Source: Stenopsyche tienmushanensis
Taxonomy: Eukaryota; Arthropoda; Insecta; Trichoptera; Stenopsychidae
Length of the DNA: 64,000 nt
Assembly: GCA_008973525.1 (NCBI GenBank)
Contig: WACJ01000223.1
Location: 124,001-188,000, forward strand
Direction: 5' to 3'
Shown here: piece by piece, positions 36,616-48,094 of the stretch
How the letters are laid out: every line of letters starts with the position of its first letter
Numbering within the stretch: position 1 is the first letter of the stretch
Translations under genes and position numbers: made by a program
The notes under the pieces: model-generated
Seen by the model: only the letters and a program-made list of their open reading frames with translations
Told to the model about the DNA's origin: nothing
Database searches by the model: none

Positions 36616-36830
36616 TCTTTCCCTACCGGTGATGTATTTACTACACCTCGACTCTAATAATGGCTATATCGATATGAAATATAATAGATACGGGGTTCAG
36701 AATTTTTGTATTCCTCCGTAATATATTACAAATCACATCAAAGTATTGTAGTATGTAAGTATTCATCTGCAGCGACGGAAATAAATAATTTGTCGGGAAA
36801 TCGGGAATTTTGGGAGTTTGCGAGCTCTGC
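36616..36830 (+). repeat. Repeat family H
   Basis: TTTCCCTACCGGTGATGTAT, TTCATCTGCAGCGACGGAAA and AATAATTTGTCGGGAAATCG are the reverse complement of 15888-16096 over about 210 bp. The copies differ by scattered substitutions. No coding. Confidence 0.75.
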
Positions 36831-38363
36831 GCGTAGCGTTTCTTGTGGGCTTAAAATATTGATGAAAGACATTTTCTGTGTAGCTTCATGGTATCATGGA
36901 CACATCTTACAAATCACGTGATCAAATCATGACGTAATGGCGGCTTTTTTATGGGTGTAGTAATTAAAATGGAAAGAACGGAAACAAAAATTGCGAAGAA
37001 AATATGAGATAAAATATCTTCCTTCCGCTGTCATTAAGTCAAATTTAGCCATTATACAAGAAGAGGCTCGTCATTAAAGTCTCGCAGTTAGGAAGCTCTT
37101 TCTGAATGCCTAAAAAGTGAATATTTTAAGCGATAAAAATACATTTGTATAGCGATTTTGAATATCAGATCAATATGATGAAAAATTGTACTGTTTTATA
37201 TTTCAAGGCATCATAATGAAAGTTATTTTTATAGAATAGTTTCGGGCTTTTACGCCCATTTCAAAAGTTTGTAATAAATTATTAATTGATCGATATTTTT
37301 CGGCGGAAAGTTTTACAATTATCAAAGTTTCAAATCGACGGTGATTCAATTAGGACGCTTAATGCAGCACTTTAAGCACAAATTCGTCAATAATTCCATA
37401 GGTTTTATAAACATTTCATTATTACTCGAATATTTCAACGATGCCTCGTTGTTAACAAATCCTAATCAGACCTCAATGATATACTAAATTTTAATTTCTA
37501 ACATTAAATACGATCTTATCATAAACCCCCGATGGAAACTCAAATGAAGAATGATAGCTATGAACGCTGAAAGACACACCGAACCGTTCAAATAAATCGT
37601 AATTCATGCTAATTATGCAAATATATCAGATTGCCAACATGGAAGACATTGCCTCAAAAGCTAATAACTTCACAAAATATATAGTTTCTAATGTTTTATG
37701 TGATGAAATCCACATTTTCCTCCAATTCATCTAAGAGATTTTAAATACAGCAAATGCGCAGTCATTTGTAAAATACACTGGAAAAATGTGATAAATTTCC
37801 AAGTGCATTGTAAAATAATAAAAATGATTTATTTTCCATAAGATTGTGCATGACGCAAAACTCATCATAAATATTAATAAAAACAAAGCTATATTTACAC
37901 ATTATATAATGCGAAGAACATATTTGCGTTTTTATAAAAGCAACAATATAAATTAAGTACAATTTCTAGACGTTTTTGATAACAATAATGTGTCATATCC
38001 CAAACAAAATTGTAAATAATGATACACGTCTGGACCTGAGTTATTGGACAGATGGAAATTCATCACCGCATCTTTCATAACAGGTTTTTGCGTAATGGGA
38101 GCTCCTGTTTTAGCTCACCCAGATGCTGCTTAGCGACGTTCACGTACTCAAACTGGTGAGGCTATGTTCAAATTACCAGCTTGTTCCTGTTCCTACGTAT
38201 AACAATAGAATACTATCCAATTCTGTCTTAACAATAACTGAATAGCTCCTTAACTATTTAATGAGTTGCGTAGGTTTAAACGGGTGCTATAGTTTTCTTA
38301 GATCGAATCATTATAAATGGTAGAAAGCCACATGAATCAATTATATACATAAAACTCAGCATG
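36831..38363. other. No gene recognised
   Basis: AT-rich sequence with no repeat or coding signal noticed. Confidence 0.45.
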
Positions 38364-38364
38364 A

Positions 38365-38625
38365 TACCAAAAGTGATCCTATTTTAGATACTTTTATAGG
38401 TCCCAAATGTATCAATTTCAAACTTGACCAAATGTCTAAAACTGATGTCATATATAAAACTATTGTAGCGTGTGCGGACCACATTGCGTCTGTAATAACG
38501 ACATGACGTCAGAAAATGGGAGTCGCGAGATACATCGGATATCCTTGACTGCGGGAAGAACGTCTTCCCGCAGCAGGTCGCTCTTTTTCTCTCGTCATCA
38601 ATAAGAAAATCAGTTAAGATGAGAC
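38365..38625 (+). repeat. Family G copy followed by an LTR fragment
   Basis: 38365-38450 matches 29225-29310. The LTR starts TGTAGCGTG at 38464 and carries a good hairpin, GACTGCGGGAAG and CTTCCCGCAG around AACGT (38547-38574). The LTR between its start and the hairpin is much shorter than in 17753-18125. Confidence 0.6.
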
Positions 38626-38844
38626 AATCGGACAAAAGAGTTTAAAAAAGCTCGTTAAACGTATGTAAGATTATGAAAAATGACCCGGGGTAATAAGAAT
38701 GATATACATGACTTAATGACTAAAACGTAAAACGTTAAAAGTTATCTAAAAATTGTTATTTTTTATTTCTGTACCATCAGGCAGATTTACCTGTAGGCGC
38801 AAAAAGCACGCACGCTTCAGCCCTGTCAAGTTTTCAGATCAGAC

Positions 38845-39090
38845 CAGAAGACCAGGAGTGGTGTCAGATATGGAGACCGTGCGTACTACGAAATATGGCA
38901 CGTCACCAAGAAATCCAGTGGTGTCGGGTCTGGAGACCGTGCGAGCCATGGAACAGGGCACATTCCCAGACAAAGAAATCCAGTGGTGTCAGATCTAGAG
39001 ACTTTGTAAGCTACGGAATAGACAACGTCCCCGGGCAAAGAAAGCCAGTGCTGCCAGGTCTAGAGACCGTACGAGCCACGGAATAGGACC
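38845..39090 (-). repeat. Tandem array (60-65 bp units) of a transposase motif
   Basis: Four units repeat at offsets of 60, 65 and 65 bp around GTCTGGAGACCGTGCGAGCC. On the minus strand the clearest unit reads 'WLARSPDPTPLDF', the third catalytic-Asp block of a mariner-type transposase (SPDLTPLDFxxWG). Because 65 is not a multiple of three, the motif changes frame from unit to unit. Confidence 0.8.
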
Positions 39091-39184
39091 GTCAAAATAA
39101 TTAATTTACACGACAAAGACAGAGAAACTGGTACCTCTTCAAATTTAACGACTTATTGACTAGACTGGTTATAACTTAGAAAAA

Positions 39185-39555
39185 AATTTAAAACTAAATT
39201 AAGTTCAAAATAGTTGTTAGTTTTCTGTTTAAAGAATTTATAAGTTGACATTTCCTATTCGTTTGTACATTTTATTTGACTTTGGAAGCTCAGAAGTTAT
39301 TTTATTTAAAAGCCAATTGCATAAAATAATAAATTATTCATATCAAAAATAGATTCCAAAATTAAAAAATAGTTATTTCGTAATATTACAACTACTGATT
39401 AAAAAGTTATGACGATCAAAATGTTGAAAAAAAATCTATTTCGACAACCCTGACACTTAGGACTAAGGTACTGTATGTGAAAAGTAGAAAAATAACCCCC
39501 CTGACTCCCTAAAATAATTTTCGGTCCGTGTGTCGAACATCCTGTATATTCTTTT
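39185..39555 (+). mobile_element. DNA-element flank shared with 53.8 kb
   Basis: TTAAAACTAAATTAAGTTCA (39187-39206) and CCCCCTGACTCCCTAAAATA ... ACATCCTGTATATTC (39498-39552) match 53785-53830 and 53855-53912 in the same order. The end CAT/CACCCTGTATA looks like the terminus of a transposon. Confidence 0.5.
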
Positions 39556-39599
39556 CTTTTTGGGATAATGGGACAAAAAAATCCCATTCCTGGATTCGT

Positions 39600-41877
39600 A
39601 CATCACAAAAAATCCGGACGGATCATTCGAACAAATAGTCTTCCAGAAAAGCACTCATACTAATAGATATTTTTTTCTTATACATCGGCGGCCTGTGATA
39701 GCACATTAGACAATTATTTTATGTTAATAAATTTGAATAATTATATAGCATGGGGAAATATGTGTGCATTGTTCGATGACCTTGACCAAGAGAAAACGTG
39801 TCCTTCCTGCTGACTTCTCCGATCTCGAACTGTACTCTTTCTCTCGATCATAATAAACACTTTTATGAAAAACTCGTATATACATTATCACCTGGCCATG
39901 TTCCTCTTCTGATGATCTCTGCATACCTGATATAGAACAGACAATCCCGAAGGCTCCCTACAAGGTAAAAACTAGAATGCTAACAAATATTGCCCTTTGG
40001 GGGCTATAATCGACTGCTAAATGAAAAACGTATGTTAATGAGCAATCGTTAATTAGCAATATCGTTTATTTAAATCACAAACAATCAAGAAACAGTCTAG
40101 TTATCATAAACCAGCAGGATTATTGATGTGTGTCACGTTTTAATTGCGTAACTAGACTCGCACGTTTATAAAGCAATAAAACTGGGTGACATCGATAGGA
40201 GCAGCCATTAAACCTTTTAGCTCATCGTAAACTTTGAACAAAGCCCATCGTAAAACATTCGATGTTGAACTATTAGTAAGTCAAGATGGGTGCAATCGAC
40301 AGAATTGGGCCAAGGTAATTCGTTTTTAACAACCACCACCGACCCACCTGCCCCTCCCGCCTCGTGCATTTAAATGCGAATGGTAATATTCCATCCAAAA
40401 AAATTATGCATGCATGCACTTGAATTTGTCCGTTTTGAATTATTAAGCCGCATTTGCGCTTCGGGGCTGTTTATTTTTTAATTTAATATTGAATAATGCA
40501 CCAGAATGCGCCAACTATCGATTGTTGTTGCACCCGACGAATGTCAACCCGAATAAATATTTAAAAAGGCGACCAGTAGAAAAATGAGCGACCACAAATA
40601 TGCAATGTGTACCCAATGCACCGTCGATATAATTAAAAGCTCGTAAACGAAGGCAGGACTTTAAAAATGATTGATTGAGATGTAATTTCAATGAGAGAAA
40701 ATAATCGTTACGAATTGTATAAATAAGAAACTTCGTATTTGAAACGTGCATCTTAAAGATACAGTTATTCCGAGAAGTGTGGAGTCCCTGCCGCATCCTG
40801 TATCATGTGATCATCAAAAATTCTTATGGGCAATTAAGCACCCAAGCTGTTCAAAGACACAAATTAAAGCATAAGACCCTTTAGCGGAAAACTTGGTGGA
40901 AGTAGTGGAAAACTTGAAAAAGATGTAATTGTTTTGGGTAATTATTATGATTTACAACCAATAGTGCAGTCTTTATAGCATCCATAAATGTAAGCCCACA
41001 ATAGCTACATAAAACAAAGCTTTCATATAAATAAAATCTTAAATGTGCTATTTATTCGCTAGTAATCCATCTTGTTTTTGAGGGGAACACATAGCTCAGA
41101 CTGTCCTGGACCTCCTCCCTATAATTGCCCAAGTCCAGACACACAGAGTCGGCTAGGTCTTTTGATGGGTCTACTGCCACTGGGCCCTGAATCGGTAACA
41201 GGCGGGCTTGGACGAAGCTTCACCATGCATGTCCATGACCTCTCAATTGGACCTCATGGCTTCGGACTCTTAAAACTCTTTTGCTTGAACAAAATGCATT
41301 CGTACGAATAGAATTGAAACTGTTTGTTGATTCCAATTTTATCGTTCTTAGATCCATCGCTTTCCCGTGTATATATCGGTAATTCAATTCCATTTTTAAA
41401 AAATCATGCAAACACGCAAACATCCAATGTATTGATCGTCCAGAATTCTACTCGAATTTTTAGTCTAATGATCTTTTTTATATGATACAAAAACAATGAA
41501 CGCTTTTTTCGTCAGATTGGGCTCTTAAAGCTTGGTTCTTTTGCTGATGCATGCCAAACAGCACTTTATCATTTAAGGGCAATCTTGTCATGGCGACACA
41601 TGAAACATTCTACAGTAACCGACTTTTATAAGAAATATATAGTTACAGCAGTCTAACAGATATTATCGAGGAATATAAGGACATTAATACTGTTAAATAA
41701 AAAGTCTTAAAGAAGTAAATATTATTTAATATTATATTTATCCAGCTTATAATTTTAAAAAAATCCATTAAACGTATGCGTAAGGTGTTAGTTGGTGCCG
41801 GTGGTGTCAGATGTTGGGTCAATACTGTATAATATTGTTAATACTACAAATCGAATGAAAGCGATTTACCATCCCCG
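39600..41877. other. No gene recognised
   Basis: The open frame 41072-41311 (+) in a GC-richer patch is unmatched and overlaps nothing convincing. The remainder is AT-rich without recognisable repeats. Confidence 0.4.
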
Positions 41878-42255
41878 CGTAGTAGCGCTATTAAAAGCGA
41901 CATCTTCCGTCTCTCTTCAAGTGCAATGTGTTATTTTAACAGCGCCATCTCTTGTGGGCCTGCGGATACATGCACTTGCATACCAATCAATCGCTTCTTA
42001 CGCATGAACCTGTTGCCTGTTGGGGAGTGACGCGCAGAAGGCGGGAGTCGGGAGAGTCGTTGATTAGCCTTGGCTGCGGAAGGTCGTCCTTCCTGCAGCC
42101 AGATTTCTGTCTCTCGTGTGAAATAAATAGATATTTAGAGAAAAGAGTATTTTCTATTCGACGCCCGTCTATTCCTGTGCATTCGTCCAGCAAGATTACG
42201 GCCCGATAAAAGAACGGACCCGTGCGCTAGCGTGACCATCCTGACGAGCCCGTGG
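41878..42255 (+). mobile_element. LTR copy (family A), nearly complete
   Basis: AAGCGACATCTTCCGTCTCT, ACAGCGCCATCTCTTGTGGG, GGGAGTGACGCGCAGAAGGC, hairpin region 42072-42100, AATAAA (42122-42127), GACGCCCGTCTATTCC, GATAAAAGAACGGACCCGTG and GCTAGCGTGACCATC in the family order. No primer site follows. Confidence 0.75.
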
Positions 42256-42344
42256 GGATTCACGTATTTAATAGGATGCATAACTAAAATTATATAAATG
42301 GTTTTACACACATAATAATAAATATCGCTGTTGAACTGTGCAGA

Positions 42345-42460
42345 TTGTTATCCACGCAAGAGGGTATAATCGTCGGTTAACCTTGATTATGGGAAGATGT
42401 CCTTCCCACGGGCTGATAGCTGTAACCTCTCTCTGCATAAAAGGAATTAGATAATATAAC
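42345..42460 (+). mobile_element. LTR fragment
   Basis: AATCGTCGGTTAACCTTGAT, a broken hairpin (42386-42413) and CTCTCTCTGCATAAAAGG, a short diverged piece of the LTR family about 100 bp after the preceding copy. Confidence 0.5.
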
Positions 42461-42879
42461 ATTGTGTGGTGAGATAACAGCGACTACTATTTTGTTCTCT
42501 TTACAACAGAGATCATTTCCTACGTTGCTGTGTGGTTTGACTTGGGTGCCCCAAAACTAGCCATCTAGAAGGGGTATGGTTGGCGACCGCATTTTTAAAA
42601 CATATTTGCTATAAAAAACCATGTAAAAATGGTTGGCAATAGTCCCATAAAAGGGATTGCTAAAAGACACATACATTTTGCGAAAGCTTTGGCGCGAAAT
42701 GCGTCGACGGCGGCTACTACGCCAAGCACTGGTCCGCTCCAGAGGCTGTCGGGGCTAGTACCGTCGAGTAAAGTAGAGTCACACCCACATTGAGATAGGA
42801 TGGAAGATTAAGATGGGAAGCTCAGAAGCTCGTCTACATTTACAGCGTGCAGCCGCGCGGCTGACCCCTTTTCTCTTTT

Positions 42880-42905
42880 TTTTTGTTTTTCTTATTTTAA
42901 TTTTA

Positions 42906-42940
<35 letters not shown>

Positions 42941-43192
42941 CCCTTCATTTTTTAATTTTTTATTTTATTTTATTTTATTATTATTATTTTATTTTTTTTC
43001 TCATTATATCCCCTTTATGGTTTCGCGCTTTGCATTGCGCTCGGTCACCAGATTGAGCAGAAGTTGGTTCCTCCAGGGGGACGTTAAATTAGTTTTACAC
43101 TAAATTAGTGTTGTTAGATGTGCGGGCTGTCATAAGGTCGTTTTTTACTCGACCTTGGGTACATGCTCGGGTGTGGGTGGGCCCCCCCGTCC

Positions 43193-43231
<39 letters not shown>

Positions 43232-43345
43232 CTACTCTACATTATTATCCCAGGGGTTTGACTGTTGTCCACGGGCATAGAGTTTAACTTTCTCTGGGGT
43301 TTTATGGATGGGCACCTTAGAGTGAAACATCCACCAGAAGATAAT
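42880..43345. repeat. Poly-T tracts and retroelement 3' hairpin block
   Basis: Long T runs at about 42907-42941 and 43195-43227. 43300-43341 is a copy of the 3' block (TTTTATGGATGGGCACC...CATCCACC). The T runs give artefactual open frames. The source element is not identified. Confidence 0.6.
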
Positions 43346-43349
43346 ACGA

Positions 43350-44519
43350 CAGTATTTCTATCATCAGAATCCGATCATCTCGATCCCAATGCTCGGCATC
43401 ACAGCGGTCCGAAAGCAGAATGAACCCGCGTGCGAGCGTTTTGTTAAAAATAGTGTTGATTTGAACTCCTTAAATATTATTCGAACCATTCCTATTGACA
43501 AACAAACATATAAACCACCTGTAAAATGGATTTAAAAATAGGATTCAATATAAATACACTCATAATTGGACAATAAACTCATTCATTTATCCGAATAAAT
43601 ATCATATCCAATTTTTATCCGCGGCTATTTTTGCTCAATGGTCGTTGAAGTTACTTTGGGCCGAGTTTATTTAGCTTTATGCGAAACGTATTTATATTGC
43701 GTTTATATGAGGCCAATATTTTCGGAAAAACGGCGAGTTCAACTCGCAAGAAAATCCGACGTTATTACATTTTCTTGCCAGTTAGGGGCTATTTTTAAAT
43801 TAAAAAAGGTCTGAAAGTCTAGCATTTTCTCGCACGCGAAAATCGACTGAAACATAACATTGTGACCTACACGTGGAAAAAGTCGACGTCAACAGTTGGA
43901 GGCATGCGATTTTATTTTCCAAAACCGTCATCATCGGAAATAATTGGGATTTCCCCGGGAAAAATGAGTTTGTCCATTTTTTACACAAAGCCCACAGCAA
44001 TCAATTGAAATTAAATATACAAAACCGATGAAAAATGTTCCATATCGTTGTTAACAAATTTATTTCGAATGAAAACCTCATTGTGTTCCAATTCTGGAAC
44101 AATGGGCAAACAATGGTAATTATAATAAATCTTATCACATGAATAATATTATATTTTAAATACAGCTTTTTAATATTTATCTGAATGCTGTTCATAATAT
44201 CATGTATAAGTCATAATGTTCCAATTTTGGAACACCGATAATAGAGTTGAGACAATCAATATATTTTCAGTGTATGATGTGCATATTTAGTTCAAATGGT
44301 TATCGCCGAATCCTGTATAAATTTTGTATATGGGAGTTCCAACGGGATCCGGAGGAAGATACATTGTTGTAGTCACGTAATTAAGCATTGTGAGGCTGTA
44401 CCGAATAGGGACAGTCAGACGATATAAAATCGCAATAAAGCATATATTTTTTAATGAGAACACAGACTTTTTTACGCGGTTTCAATATAGAATATTGATA
44501 AAACAAATCAATACACTTT
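43350..44519. other. No gene recognised
   Basis: AT-rich sequence. Short minus-strand frames at 43800-44195 are unmatched. Confidence 0.4.
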
Positions 44520-44670
44520 TCCCACTCTTTAAATTTATCGTTCCGCAATAAGGACGCCCAATTTTTAAATGGAAATAAAAGAAGTTGTATATAAGATATC
44601 TACTCAATTTTATTTGTATTTAAAATAATGTTTTGTGGCATTAAATATAAAATATTTATTTTATTTTATT
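44520..44670 (-). repeat. Repeat family D 3' part, inverted
   Basis: CGCAATAAGGACGCCCAATT, AAGATATCTACTCAATTTTA and GGCATTAAATATAAAATATT are the inverse of 5278-5375. Confidence 0.55.
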
Positions 44671-44736
44671 CAAAGAATCAAAAGTGTACAATATATAAAC
44701 ATAACAATTTATAAATCACAGATATTAACACTCTGT

Positions 44737-44830
44737 TTTTTTTTTTTTTTTTTCTTTGAAAACGTGCATGTACCCAGGTTGAGATTCAACCTATAACAGC
44801 ACTCGCTATATTACCAGACTCAACTTGTGA
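44737..44830 (-). repeat. Possible poly(A)-tailed short insertion
   Basis: On the minus strand a segment of about 75 bp holds a perfect 7-bp hairpin (AGGTTGA / TCAACCT) and ends in a run of about 19 A (44755-44737). This resembles a SINE-like tail, and part of the hairpin resembles a tRNA T-arm. No clear A box could be placed, so SINE identity is only a guess. Confidence 0.3.
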
Positions 44831-44851
44831 AATACGCAGGTGAAAAGTAAG

Positions 44852-45480
44852 TAAAAAAAAAAATAAAAAAAAAAAAAATAATAATAATAATAAAAATAAT
44901 CATAAATAGAACATAGAACAACATAGAATAAAAATAATAAATAATAATAATAATACTAAAAAAAAAATAATAAATAAACAAATAAATAAATAAATAAAAA
45001 ATAAAATAATAATAATAAATAAAATTAATAATAAATAATAATAATAGAATTAAAATAAAGTAAAATATATATAAATAATAAAATAAATAGATAAATTTCA
45101 AACAAAAACAATAATAAATAAATAAATAAAGTAAATAAATAAAAACCCAAAAAGGCAATAATAATAAATAAATAAAGTAAATAAATAATACAAATAAATA
45201 ATAGTAAGATTTAAAATTAATAATAGTAAAATAAACATCAATATATAAATAGATAGACTAATTAATTAAATAAGTAAATGACTGACAAACAAATGAGCAA
45301 ATAAATTAAATAAGTAAAAATTGAATACATAAAATAGGTAAATAAATAAATAAATAAGATAACTCAATAATTGATAATAGATAAATAAAATAATTCAATA
45401 ATTGATGATAGATAAATAAAATAGTTCAATAACTTAAATAGATAAATAACAAAAATAAAATAAATAAATCAATTTAATCA
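44852..45480. repeat. A/T simple-repeat tract (AATA/ATAA/AAT) after the R1-like element
   Basis: About 630 bp almost entirely of AATA, AATAA and AAT units on the plus strand, so TTTATT on the element's coding strand. It starts about 90 bp beyond the RT stop codon at 45572. It is best read as a 3' tail of the retrotransposon that expanded as a microsatellite. Long open frames here are compositional artefacts. Confidence 0.9.
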
Positions 45481-45571
45481 ATTCAAAGAGGGAAATGGAG
45501 GCAAACGCACGGCCACTGTGTGGGTTACGAGAGTGAAAGAACGAGAAAGTTGGGGGCGGAGGCCTAGAATG

Positions 45572-48022
45572 TTAAGTTACAGCGTCAGCCACGAGGGTTC
45601 TTGGATCGATCCAATGCGCCTCGTAGTACTCACCTGGAGCGCCTTTAGCGCCAAAACTTGTGCAAAATGCATTGAAGGCGCTGAAGGCACCAGGACGGGC
45701 TACCAGATCCTTGTGTCCCACAGGCCCCTCACGTGACGCGCGCACTCGGCGTAGGAGCTCCTCTCTTTCAGATGCCATCCCAGGACATGACCACAGAATG
45801 TGATCTGCGTCCATGCACCGATCACCGCATGGACACTCCGAGGTGTTCGCGAGGCCAAGCCTCATTAAGTGAGCGCTAAAACGGCCATGTCCCGTGAGGA
45901 ACTGTGATGTCCAGTGATTAGGACATATCCAAGGAAATTTATTCCTCCGTTGAACGGAGTCGAAGAACAAATAAAGATGGCGCCCAGTGGTCGAAGATGA
46001 CCACCTACACTCCCATTCCTCCAACGCAGCCCTCCGTGCCCACTCTCTCAGATCTCTCGAACCCACAATCGTCACGTCCTCGGGATTGAGGACTTGTTTG
46101 CCGACTTTAACTACTTGTCCGTTTTCCCGTCGAAATTTGCAGGCGCTGACCTGCATTTTTAGATCGAGGGGTAATATTCCAGCTAGTACCGGGAGGCTGT
46201 CTGTTGAGACTGTCCGGTAGGCCCCGGTGATGCGGAGTAGCGGCAGTCTTTGTGCACTGTTAAGGCGTCTATGGCTGGTTTTGCACATGCCGTATCTTCC
46301 TAGTCTTTCGGACCATGCCCCGGCTCCGTATAGCGCAATGCTGACATATATGGCATCATAGGCGATGCGCATGTTATCCCTGCTAAGGCCCCAATTCGCT
46401 CCAGCAAGTCTGGACATCTTGCTAAACGCCCTTGCAGCTTTGGCAGTCGCGTCAGCGATATTTTGTTTGAACTGGCATCCTTCGCTTAACGTGACGCCCA
46501 AATAGGTTGTGTGCTTTTTGAATGGCACCACATCTCCGCCCAGTTTGACTGACGGCGCGCGTAGCCCTTTTGGGCCTTTCAGCATGATCCCTACTGATTT
46601 TTTGGGCGCGAATGTAAGCTTGTTTCTAACGCTCCAGTCCCAAAGAAAGCTGGTGACCTCGTTAGCTCTATCCGAGATTTCTCGGCGAGATTTCCCGCAA
46701 ACCAATATGGTGAGGTCGTCGGCATAGGCTACGAGGTCACAGCCGGTTGGCAGCGCAGACTGTAGAACGTCGTCAAGCACGATGTTCCACAGTAGTGGTC
46801 CCAATACAGAGCCTTGCGGGCATCCCATTGTGAGCTTGCGTTCAATCATCTCACCTCCTGCCTGAGCAACGACGGTTCTGTTAGACAAATAACTTCTAGT
46901 GAGGTTGATCAAATTGGTGGGAATTCCACTTCTTCGAAGTCTAATAATGATCAAATCCCACCAGGTGTTGTCGAAAGCTCCTTGGAAATCAAGAAGTAAT
47001 GCCATAACGTATTTGGAGCTGGAATTTTCGACTGTGCTGATGACCTTTTGTAAGGCATGCACAGTCGACTTCCCTGGTCTGAAACCGAACTGCTTGTCAG
47101 AAAGAGGCTTAGTGCCTTCATAAGTCAAGTTCAGTCTGTTAGCCATTATTTTTTCCAGCAGTTTACCAAGTAGTGGAAGGAGAACGATAATCCGATGGGC
47201 CTTTGGCTCGCTGGGTGGTTTTTCCGTTTTCGCCTTGGGCAGTATCACCGCCAGTCCCACTTTCCAGCAACTGGGGAAAACTCCGCAGCGGAAACATTCT
47301 CTGTAGATATGACAGAGGTCGACATCAATTTGGGGGTATGCACGCTTGATTATCCTGCCATCAATTCTGTCTATTCCCGGAGACTTCATGGAGTTTAGGT
47401 TTTTAACCAGTTCTTCTAGTTCTTCCAAGTCGGGCAGAGTAGCATTTGGCCCCTCATGGGAAGTTTCTGATGAGGCTTCTGCTCTGATGGCTTTGTGTAT
47501 CGGCAGGTCCGTTTCTGGAGTGTCATGAGGTAACAGAGTTTTTAGTAAGAAGTTCATGGATTGAGTCATGTTTGTGGCAATAATGTTCGTAGTGGGGTCC
47601 CGGATTCCAGCACTGACTTTGCTGGGTCCCGTGGAAATGGCTTTGTATGCTGGCCCCCAGGGGCTTGGCCTCCTCTGCTCGTTAATAAACTCTCTCCACG
47701 ATGTCAGCTTAGCCTTACCAATGGCCATCTTGTATTGGGCTGCTAGCCTTTTCCTAAAGACAGCAAGTCTTTTTAATTCGTCAGGAGGGCAGTTTTGTTT
47801 GTCTCTCCTGGCTAGTTGCCATTTCCTCCTCGCTCTGCGAAGGAGCGCCCTTTGTAGGGACAATTCTGCGCTCCACCAAGGGGGTACGGACTTCCTTGTG
47901 GCGGAAGATCTTCCAAGTCCATCCTCAGCCGCCTCCATATAAAATATAAAATCGTTCAAATGTCTGCCGCGGCTTTGCTTGGTGGCACGTATTCGGTGAG
48001 TCGAATTTTCAATGACTATCGC
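45572..48022 (-). CDS. R1-clade non-LTR retrotransposon ORF2, 5'-truncated, RT intact
   Basis: A single open frame of about 816 codons runs from after a stop at 48023-48025. The region upstream of the internal ATG at 47938 is linker sequence, so the annotated start is arbitrary. Counting residues from 47959: the first RT Asp block 'LLLDFQGAFD' at about 321-330, 'GCPQGSVLGPLLWN' at about 379-392, the catalytic 'YADD' at 412-415, and 'FLTGHGRF' with a C-terminal Cys/His knuckle (C709, C711, C715, H720, C725) near 686-725. ORF1 and the apurinic-type endonuclease domain expected upstream are missing, as in a 5'-truncated insertion. The frame has no stops. The usual YRPI block reads 'HRIIVLLP', the only obvious lesion. 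R1/TRAS-like by its C-terminal knuckle; the exact family is unknown. Confidence 0.88.
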   Translation of the reverse strand, partial: AIVIENSTHRIRATKQSRGRHLNDFIFYMEAAEDGLGRSSATRKSVPPWWSAELSLQRALLRRARRKWQLARRDKQNCPPDELKRLAVFRKRLAAQYKMAIGKAKLTSWREFINEQRRPSPWGPAYKAISTGPSKVSAGIRDPTTNIIATNMTQSMNFLLKTLLPHDTPETDLPIHKAIRAEASSETSHEGPNATLPDLEELEELVKNLNSMKSPGIDRIDGRIIKRAYPQIDVDLCHIYRECFRCGVFPSCWKVGLAVILPKAKTEKPPSEPKAHRIIVLLPLLGKLLEKIMANRLNLTYEGTKPLSDKQFGFRPGKSTVHALQKVISTVENSSSKYVMALLLDFQGAFDNTWWDLIIIRLRRSGIPTNLINLTRSYLSNRTVVAQAGGEMIERKLTMGCPQGSVLGPLLWNIVLDDVLQSALPTGCDLVAYADDLTILVCGKSRREISDRANEVTSFLWDWSVRNKLTFAPKKSVGIMLKGPKGLRAPSVKLGGDVVPFKKHTTYLGVTLSEGCQFKQNIADATAKAARAFSKMSRLAGANWGLSRDNMRIAYDAIYVSIALYGAGAWSERLGRYGMCKTSHRRLNSAQRLPLLRITGAYRTVSTDSLPVLAGILPLDLKMQVSACKFRRENGQVVKVGKQVLNPEDVTIVGSRDLREWARRAALEEWECRWSSSTTGRHLYLFFDSVQRRNKFPWICPNHWTSQFLTGHGRFSAHLMRLGLANTSECPCGDRCMDADHILWSCPGMASEREELLRRVRASREGPVGHKDLVARPGAFSAFNAFCTSFGAKGAPGEYYEAHWIDPRTLVADAVT

Positions 48023-48094
48023 TTAGCGTACGTTATGTTGACTTACGTATTATATTTATATGTACTTTAACGACGCTATAACCTTCAATAATAA

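Noticed and set aside
41072..41311. 79-codon Pro/Gly/Leu-rich frame
   Set aside because: No domain recognised and no splice or start context; probably chance in a GC-richer patch.
42813..43103. 96-codon frame rich in Phe/Leu
   Set aside because: It is the translation of a long poly-T run.
44820..45158. 112-codon Tyr/Phe/Ile-rich frame
   Set aside because: Artefact of the AATA microsatellite.
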